DNA of 47,457 nucleotides, taken from positions 1 to 47,457 of the forward strand of contig NZ_VUOB01000036.1 of assembly GCF_008386585.1 (NCBI RefSeq), given 5' to 3'. Every line of letters begins with the position of its first letter. Within the stretch, counting starts at the first letter, position 1. The notes under the pieces were generated by a model. It had not been told where the DNA came from. It was given only the letters and a program-made list of their open reading frames with translations, and made no database searches. The position numbers were made by a program, and so were the translations under genes. The stretch comes from Solihabitans fulvus. Its GTDB lineage: Bacteria > Actinomycetota > Actinomycetes > Mycobacteriales > Pseudonocardiaceae. This document shows, piece after piece, positions 42,456 through 47,457 of the stretch.

Positions 42456-43670
42456 ATGTCCGGACGCTGGGTGCGCTCGCTCGCGTGGGCTGCGGTGCTG
42501 CTGGACGGCTTCGATCTGGTCGTGCTCGGCACGGTCCTCCCAGTTTTGTTGCGGGACAAGGAATGGGGCCTCACGCCAGCCAGCGCGTCCGTGGTCTCCA
42601 CGGTGGGTCTGATCGGCATGACGGTGGGCGCGCTGGTGATCGGCACGGTCACCGACGTGGTCGGCCGGCGCAAGGCGCTGACTCTCGCGGTGGCGAGCTT
42701 CTCGGCGTTCACGCTGCTGTGCGCGTTCGCCTCGTCGGCGACAGCCTTCGGCGCCCTGCGGTTCCTCGCGGGTCTCGGCCTCGGCGGCTGCCTGCCTACG
42801 GCGATCACCCTCGTCGGCGAGTCCTCCGAGCCCGCGAGGCGGGGCCGCGCCACGACCTGGCTCATGACCGGCTACCACGTGGGCGCGGTGGTCACTGCCC
42901 TGCTCGGCATCGTGGTCGTCCCAGCGCTCGGTTGGCGTGCCCTGTTCGTGATCGGCTCGGTCCCCGCACTGGTCCTTGTTCCCCTGATGCTGCGTCACCT
43001 CCCGGAATCCCGGGCCTTCACTGCGCCGAAGCCGGTCCGCGTGGTCGTCACCTCCCTGTTTCGGCCGGGATGGGCGCGCGCGACCCTGGCCTTCTGGGTG
43101 ACCTCGTTCATGGGCCTGCTTCTGGTGTACGGCCTGAACACCTGGCTGCCGCAGATCATGCGCGCGGCGGGTTACCCGTTGGGCACCGCGCTGGGCCTGC
43201 TCCTCACGCTCAACGTTGGCGCGATTGTCGGGTTGGTGGCGGCGGGAGCCGTGGCCGACCGCGTCGGCGTGCGCCCGGCCGCCATCGCCTGGTTCGCGCT
43301 GTCGACGGTGTTCCTGGCGCTGCTGAGCCTGCGACTGCCCGGACCTGGCATCTACGCGGCCGTCTTCCTCGCCGGCTGTTTTGTGTTCAGCGCGCAGGTC
43401 CTGGTCTACGCGTACGTGGCCCGCACCTACGGCGACGCGAACCGCGCCACGGGCCTGGGTTGGGCCGCCGGCATCGGCCGGATCGGTGCGATCTGCGGCC
43501 CGTTGCTTGGCGGCGTGCTGCTGACGGCGGGCCTGGCCAACCCGTGGGGTTTCTTCGCCTTCGCCGCGGTCGCCGCCCTTGGCGCGACGGCCGTCGCGCT
43601 CGTCCGCGCAAGGTCCGATCTCGGAACTTCCGCTCAGTTGCGGCCTGTCCGACCAGGGCACCTCGATTAG
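42456..43670 (+). CDS. MFS transporter, aromatic acid:H+ symporter-like (AAHS family)
   Basis: 404 residues, 12 membrane segments. The N-terminal SLAWAAVLLDGFDLVVLGTV has the membrane Asp pair (DGFD) typical of AAHS/PcaK/BenK-type carriers. Loop 2/3 is GTVTDVVGRRKALTL, and the second half has GAVADRVGVRPAAI. It would import aromatic or similar acids with protons. GGGAGG precedes the ATG at 42456, so the frame from 42315 was shortened. No aromatic-degradation gene is nearby, so the substrate is open. The carboxypeptidase gene starts nine bases after its stop. Confidence 0.9.
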   Translation: MSGRWVRSLAWAAVLLDGFDLVVLGTVLPVLLRDKEWGLTPASASVVSTVGLIGMTVGALVIGTVTDVVGRRKALTLAVASFSAFTLLCAFASSATAFGALRFLAGLGLGGCLPTAITLVGESSEPARRGRATTWLMTGYHVGAVVTALLGIVVVPALGWRALFVIGSVPALVLVPLMLRHLPESRAFTAPKPVRVVVTSLFRPGWARATLAFWVTSFMGLLLVYGLNTWLPQIMRAAGYPLGTALGLLLTLNVGAIVGLVAAGAVADRVGVRPAAIAWFALSTVFLALLSLRLPGPGIYAAVFLAGCFVFSAQVLVYAYVARTYGDANRATGLGWAAGIGRIGAICGPLLGGVLLTAGLANPWGFFAFAAVAALGATAVALVRARSDLGTSAQLRPVRPGHLD

Positions 43671-43679
43671 ATTGCCTTC

Positions 43680-44927
43680 ATGCACCGCGCTTTCCCCCGG
43701 TCGCCCAAGGTTCTCGGCGCGATACTCACCGCAGGCGTGCTGGCCCTGAGCGCGCCCGTCGCGGCGGCCAAGGCCGCGCCCGAGCCGGCGTGCGCGAACC
43801 GCGACGCACCGCCTCCGCCCGTTGACACGTCGGAGAACCCCGCGCCGGGGCAGGCCGCGCCGACTCCGTTGTCGGTGCCCGCAGTCCCGGTCGGCGGGCA
43901 CCGAATGGCGGAATGCGGTCTCGTCACGCCACGGGGTGCACCGAATCCTCCTGCGGGAATCACGGCCGCTTCGTGGGTGCTACAGGATCTCGACACCGGC
44001 GCCGTGCTGGCCGCGCAGGCCCCACACTCCCGGCAGCGCCCGGCGTCGCTGATCAAGACACTGCTCGCGCTCGTCGTGACGACCACACTCCCGCCCGACC
44101 AGGTGATCACCGCGACGACCGAGGACGCCGAGCAGGAGTGCACCTGCGTCGGCCTGGTCGCCGGCGGCCGGTACACGGTCGACCAGCTGCTGCACGGCTT
44201 GCTCATGAGGTCGGGCAATGACGTCGCGCACGCGTTCGCCACCGCGCTCGGCGGGGTCGGTCCGGCCCTCGAGCAGATGAACGCGACGGCCGCGCGGATC
44301 GGCGCGACCGACACGCGTGCCGCGACGCCGTCCGGACTGGACGGCCCCGGGATGTCGACCTCGGCCTACGACCTGAGCCTGATCTTCCACCACGCGATGA
44401 AACAGCCGGCGTTCGCGGCGGCCGTCGCCACGAAGAACTTCGAGATTCCCGCGACCGACGGCACGCCGGCCATCCCGATCGTCAACGACAACAGGCTGCT
44501 CGGCGTCTACACCGGTTTCCTCGGCGGCAAGACCGGCTTCACCGACGACGCCCGACACACCTACGTCGGCGCCGCCGAACAGAAGGGCAAGCGCGTCGCG
44601 ATTGTGCTGGTGCGTGGCGAACAACAGCCGACCCTGCTCGTCGACCAAGCCGCGAAGCTGCTCGACTACGGCTTCGCGCTCGAGGCCAACCGCAGCGAGG
44701 CGGTCGGTCGGATCGCCTACCCGTCACCGGTCACCCCGACCACAACCAGCGAGTACGCCCTCCCCAGCGTCAGCAACTCCCCCAGTCCCGGCTCCCCGCA
44801 AGCGGCGGAACAGGGCGACTCGTTCGGCACCGTTGGCTGGATCACCGCGCTGGCGGTCCTGCTGTCGATCGTCGGCGGGTTCGTCCTGGGCCGCCAACGC
44901 ACGAAAGCGGGCGGCGGTGGTCACTGA
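43680..44927 (+). CDS. D-alanyl-D-alanine carboxypeptidase (S11, DacA/DacC-like), membrane anchored
   Basis: 415 residues. An N-terminal signal peptide (VLGAILTAGVLALSAPVAAA) is followed by a Pro-rich spacer (about 40-95) and the penicillin-binding catalytic domain. The three motifs are visible: SLIK (Ser123 to Lys126), SGN (178-180) and KTG (284-286). A C-terminal membrane anchor, GTVGWITALAVLLSIVGGFV, follows a Ser/Pro/Thr linker. It trims the terminal D-Ala of peptidoglycan pentapeptides outside the membrane. It sits nine bases downstream of the MFS gene and may be co-transcribed; the link looks positional only. Confidence 0.95.
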   Translation: MHRAFPRSPKVLGAILTAGVLALSAPVAAAKAAPEPACANRDAPPPPVDTSENPAPGQAAPTPLSVPAVPVGGHRMAECGLVTPRGAPNPPAGITAASWVLQDLDTGAVLAAQAPHSRQRPASLIKTLLALVVTTTLPPDQVITATTEDAEQECTCVGLVAGGRYTVDQLLHGLLMRSGNDVAHAFATALGGVGPALEQMNATAARIGATDTRAATPSGLDGPGMSTSAYDLSLIFHHAMKQPAFAAAVATKNFEIPATDGTPAIPIVNDNRLLGVYTGFLGGKTGFTDDARHTYVGAAEQKGKRVAIVLVRGEQQPTLLVDQAAKLLDYGFALEANRSEAVGRIAYPSPVTPTTTSEYALPSVSNSPSPGSPQAAEQGDSFGTVGWITALAVLLSIVGGFVLGRQRTKAGGGGH

Positions 44928-44973
44928 CCTCGGAGTTGGGGGCACGGTAGCGTCTGGCTACGCGATCTCCACC

Positions 44974-46296
44974 TCAGTCAAGACCGCCCAGCCAGGTGAA
45001 CAACGCCGGAAACACCTGCCGCGCACCGGCATCGGTCTGGACGCCGTGTCCCTCTCCGTCCGCGACAATGACCTCTGATCCATCGCCGAGCTCGTCCGCG
45101 TGCGAGGTCATCGCCGCGACCGGGATCCGACGATCGGCACTGCCGTGGGCGATGAAATGGGGAACTGGAGCCGGGCGGCGATCGGCAACGAAGCGGCCAC
45201 CCGCCGATCGCAGAAACGCCAGCACGCTCGCATGCTCGGAGTCGGCGAGATCCGCAGCGGCCAGAAAGCCGCCCAGCAGGAACACACCCCGCGCCTGCGG
45301 ACAGACGTGTGCGGCTCGGGCCGCCAGATAGCCTCCGTAGCTGTGCCCGCCCAGTACGATCGGCCCAACACCGAGGTGTCGGATGACGGACACAACGTCG
45401 TCGACGTCATCGTGCCCGTAACGGTCCGGCTTTGGCGGACGCAGGGCAGGGTCCAGCAGGCCACTCCCCCTCAGGTTGGGCAGCACCACACGCCAGCCAT
45501 CCAGAGCCAAGGAATCCGCGAACGGCGACCAGGTGCCGAGATGAGCCCCGTTCGGTCCGCCGTGCAACAGCACCACTGTGCCCCTCGGTTCCGAGGCAGG
45601 CGCATAGATCAGGCAAGGCAGTGTGCAACTCACACCCTCGACCAGCGCCACCCGCGCGGCCGGAGGCACCGGTCCGGACGGGACGTCCGGCCGCAGCCTC
45701 ACGGGTCCGGCAAGCAGTTCGGTCCGCTCGACCAGCTCGATACGTCTTGGCTGTCTGACTGAACTCCAGGACAGACCGATCACGTCGTCACACCGTTGCA
45801 CGTCGGCCACGACGGCCGCACTCGCCGCCAACAGCGGACGAAGCCCGCCACCGTCGACGTTCCAGCGATAGGGCAGCCTGTTCGGCCATTCCTCTCTGAT
45901 GACGACCACCTCGTCGCGGCCGAGCCACGGGCCGAGTTCGACGACCGAGTCCACATGCGACACATGGTTGCCGCCGACGCAGACCGCCCGCCGGGCTGTA
46001 CCACGCCGCAACAGGACGGCGACCCGCAGTCCCGCATGAGGACTGACCGACATCGCCTCCACCGTGGCGCCCTCGGGCAGGGGAATATCACCGAGCCGTG
46101 GGTGGAACAGCGTCTGTCCATCCACAGTGGACCGCACTGTGCAGTCGGCCGGCGTGTGGCCGCTCGTCGCGGAACCGACTCCCAGCGGCATTCGTTGGGT
46201 GCGTCCAGCCTCACTGGCCGGATCGGCGAACACCTGCCAGGTGAGCTCGGTGCCGGTCCACACGGGGGCGCGGTGGCATGAGTCGCCCTCGGTCAT
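44974..46296 (-). CDS. S9-family prolyl-oligopeptidase-like peptidase
   Basis: 440 residues with no signal peptide. The N-terminal part (about 1-215) is a short, degenerate beta-propeller-like region. The C-terminal hydrolase domain has VVLLHGGPNGAHLGTWSPFA, the nucleophile Ser319 in LGGHSYGGYLAARAA, Asp388 in HGSADRRIP and His417 in DGEGHGVQ. S9 enzymes cleave peptides after Pro or other residues, and this one is shorter than typical prolyl oligopeptidases (about 600-700), so it may be a dipeptidase or acyl-peptide hydrolase relative. The ATG at 46296 overlaps the end of the SRPBCC gene (ATGA). It is the last gene of the S9-SRPBCC-MFS group. Confidence 0.85.
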   Translation of the reverse strand: MTEGDSCHRAPVWTGTELTWQVFADPASEAGRTQRMPLGVGSATSGHTPADCTVRSTVDGQTLFHPRLGDIPLPEGATVEAMSVSPHAGLRVAVLLRRGTARRAVCVGGNHVSHVDSVVELGPWLGRDEVVVIREEWPNRLPYRWNVDGGGLRPLLAASAAVVADVQRCDDVIGLSWSSVRQPRRIELVERTELLAGPVRLRPDVPSGPVPPAARVALVEGVSCTLPCLIYAPASEPRGTVVLLHGGPNGAHLGTWSPFADSLALDGWRVVLPNLRGSGLLDPALRPPKPDRYGHDDVDDVVSVIRHLGVGPIVLGGHSYGGYLAARAAHVCPQARGVFLLGGFLAAADLADSEHASVLAFLRSAGGRFVADRRPAPVPHFIAHGSADRRIPVAAMTSHADELGDGSEVIVADGEGHGVQTDAGARQVFPALFTWLGGLD

Positions 46297-46841
46297 TGGC
46301 GTCCAGCGCCCTGCGGACAGCGCGGCGAGCTGTCGTCCTGACCACGCGGTCGCCGATATTCAGGTGCACCTCGTCCCCAGGAACCCGGGCGTCGACCCAC
46401 TCGTCGAAGTCGTGCATGCTGTCGAACACGAACTGGGCCGAGCAGTTCGAGGTGGTGCTCCCAACTGTGCGCCCAGCCGTCGTACTCGAACGGTCCGACG
46501 CCGTCCTCGGGAAAGCCGTCGTGTTGCAGGGTCAGCCTGGTCCGGTTCGCCTCGAGTTCGGCTAGCTCGATCGTGACCGTGCTCTCCACCAGGCAGGTGG
46601 GCAGCTGTAGCAGCAGCACGAGCCGGTGTGGCCGGTCAAGGGTCAGCACCCGGCCGACGTGCGCGGTGGGCAGCCGCGAGCCCGCATCGTAGAACCAGCA
46701 GAAGGCGGCCCCGTCGCGTTCCGGCATGAGACTGGCCGCGACCCCGAGCCAGCCCGTTGCCGCGTCCGGGTCGAACAGCTTCTCCCATACCGCCGTCGCC
46801 GGGTGGGGTAGGACTGCGACGTGGTGAACCGTGTACGTCAT
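46293..46841 (-). pseudogene. SRPBCC (AHSA1-like) domain protein, probable frameshift near the 3' end
   Basis: 182 residues as written. MTYTVHHVAVLPHPATAVWE and GWAHSWEHHLELL are SRPBCC/AHSA1 family marks. After HHLELL the listed frame loses coding character: its codons end mostly in A or T and give an Arg-rich tail. The +1 frame from about 46435 instead has strongly G/C-ending codons and reads FVFDSMHDFDEWVDARV, then GDRVVRTTARRAVRRALD. Removing one G from CTCGGCCCAG (46434-46443) would restore LELLAQFVFDSM. So either the gene carries a one-base insertion or the assembly has an error. The restored frame would run to 46211 and overlap the S9 gene by 86 bases. Ligand or function unknown. Confidence 0.65.
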
Positions 46842-46852
46842 GGCACCGTTCC

Positions 46853-47230
46853 TCAACTGTGTGTGGTCGTGTCGGCCGCGATGGCGGCGATCCGGGCGCG
46901 GGTGATGGTGCAGGTGGCAAAGATGGCCAGGGCGCCGAAGATCGCGCTGGCCAGGACCATGGCCGCGCGCAGGCCACCTGCCGAGGCGACCGCGCCACCC
47001 AGCATCGCCCCCAACGGAATCGCACCGTAGGTGACCAGTCGGTGTGCCCCGCTGACTCGACCGAGCAACTCGTCAGGAGTTCCCGATTGACGCAGCGACA
47101 CCTGGATGACGTTGCGGATCATGACGGCGCAGTCGATCAGGACCACGATCGCGTAGGCCATCCACGCGGTGGAGGTGACGGCCAGCAGCGCGCTGCCCAG
47201 ACAGTTCCCCAGCAGAGTGAGCCGGATGGT
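46853..47230 (-). pseudogene. C-terminal fragment of an MFS exporter
   Basis: Only the last three or four membrane segments of an EntS/MFS_3-type transporter remain, reading LGNCLGSALLAVTSTAWMAY, the signature TPDELLGRVSGAHRLV, and GAMLGGAVASAGGL. Family-like sequence starts at about 47230, where it meets a TetR fragment on the other strand. The open frame continues to 47368 by chance and has no membrane character there. About 300 residues of N-terminal transporter are missing. It lies 11 bases upstream of the SRPBCC gene on the same strand. Confidence 0.75.
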
Positions 47231-47457
47231 CAGCGCGCTGCGCGCGACACTGCTGCGGCACCCCTGGCTGGCGGGTGAACTGACGGGAAGGCCCGCCCTC
47301 GGCCCCAACTCGTTGCGGCGGTCCGAGTCCGCGCTGCGGGCCGCCGTCGCGCTCACGCCCGACATCACCCTGGCCTCGCAGGCGCTCGGCGCCGTGCACG
47401 CGTACGTGCTGGGTTCGGTCGCCGCCCAGCAGGCCCTTCGACGCGCGGAGCAGCGCA
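47226..47457 (+). pseudogene. C-terminal fragment of a TetR-family regulator, continues past window
   Basis: On the plus strand, codons with G/C third positions read VSALRATLLRHPWLAGELTG, then PALGPNSLRRSESALRAAVA and LGAVHAYVLGSVAAQQALRR. This matches the ligand-binding domain of TetR/AcrR regulators that follow RHPW and GPN motifs. The DNA-binding half is absent: the frame meets the MFS fragment near 47205-47230. The gene end lies beyond the window. A divergent TetR/MFS pair appears to have lost its shared promoter region and both gene starts. Confidence 0.7.

Overview
This is a high-GC actinomycete chromosome segment. Codons end mostly in G or C, GTG and TTG starts are frequent, and AfsR/SARP, Lrp, TetR and GntR regulators sit beside many Sec-exported proteases. 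The gene families fit Pseudonocardiales (the Saccharothrix, Lentzea, Actinokineospora and Kutzneria type of organism). That placement is inferred from style and not from a marker gene. I found no tRNA, rRNA or CRISPR array, and no prophage.

Layout. 1-2.1 kb: the start of an IS200/IS605-type tnpB lies against a 5'-truncated sensor kinase, which overlaps its response regulator. 2.2-9.6 kb: a GT87 mannosyltransferase and an MFS exporter converge; an NmrA-like oxidoreductase and membrane-protein operon is divergent from a TetR gene across a perfect palindromic operator; then a LysR-SDR-quinone reductase operon. 9.6-13.5 kb: a large AfsR/SARP ATPase regulator followed by three extra tandem copies of its own C-terminal module. 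13.7-24.2 kb: AraC regulator, GT39 glycosyltransferase, a pepQ-lrp-hypothetical operon, secreted tripeptidyl aminopeptidase, hydrolases, a GntR/membrane-protein pair and an Smr protein. 24.5-33.5 kb: secreted S53 protease, macrolide-type glycosyltransferase, methyltransferase, epimerase, 5'-3' exonuclease, proline iminopeptidase and an Lrp/ureohydrolase divergent pair. 33.6-42.2 kb: secreted M4 metalloprotease, a broken tetracycline-type ribosomal protection gene with an upstream leader ORF, PLP decarboxylase, secreted TNT-domain NADase-like protein and lpd. 42.4-47.5 kb: aromatic-acid MFS, D-Ala-D-Ala carboxypeptidase, S9 peptidase, a frameshifted SRPBCC gene, and a scar joining a headless MFS gene to a headless TetR gene.

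How it works together. Most of the window is a set of small self-regulated modules and not one pathway. Two themes stand out. One is extracellular protein use: S53, M4 and tripeptidyl peptidases outside the cell, with X-Pro dipeptidase, proline iminopeptidase and an S9 peptidase inside, and Lrp-family control nearby. The other is accessory-gene decay: a tnpB-truncated kinase, a deleted resistance gene, a frameshifted SRPBCC gene and a deleted TetR/MFS pair.

The least ordinary structures are the tandem array of regulator C-terminal modules (9.67-10.63 kb), the leader ORF and deletion in the ribosomal protection gene, the RBS-sequestering hairpin before lrp, and the stand-alone secreted TNT protein.
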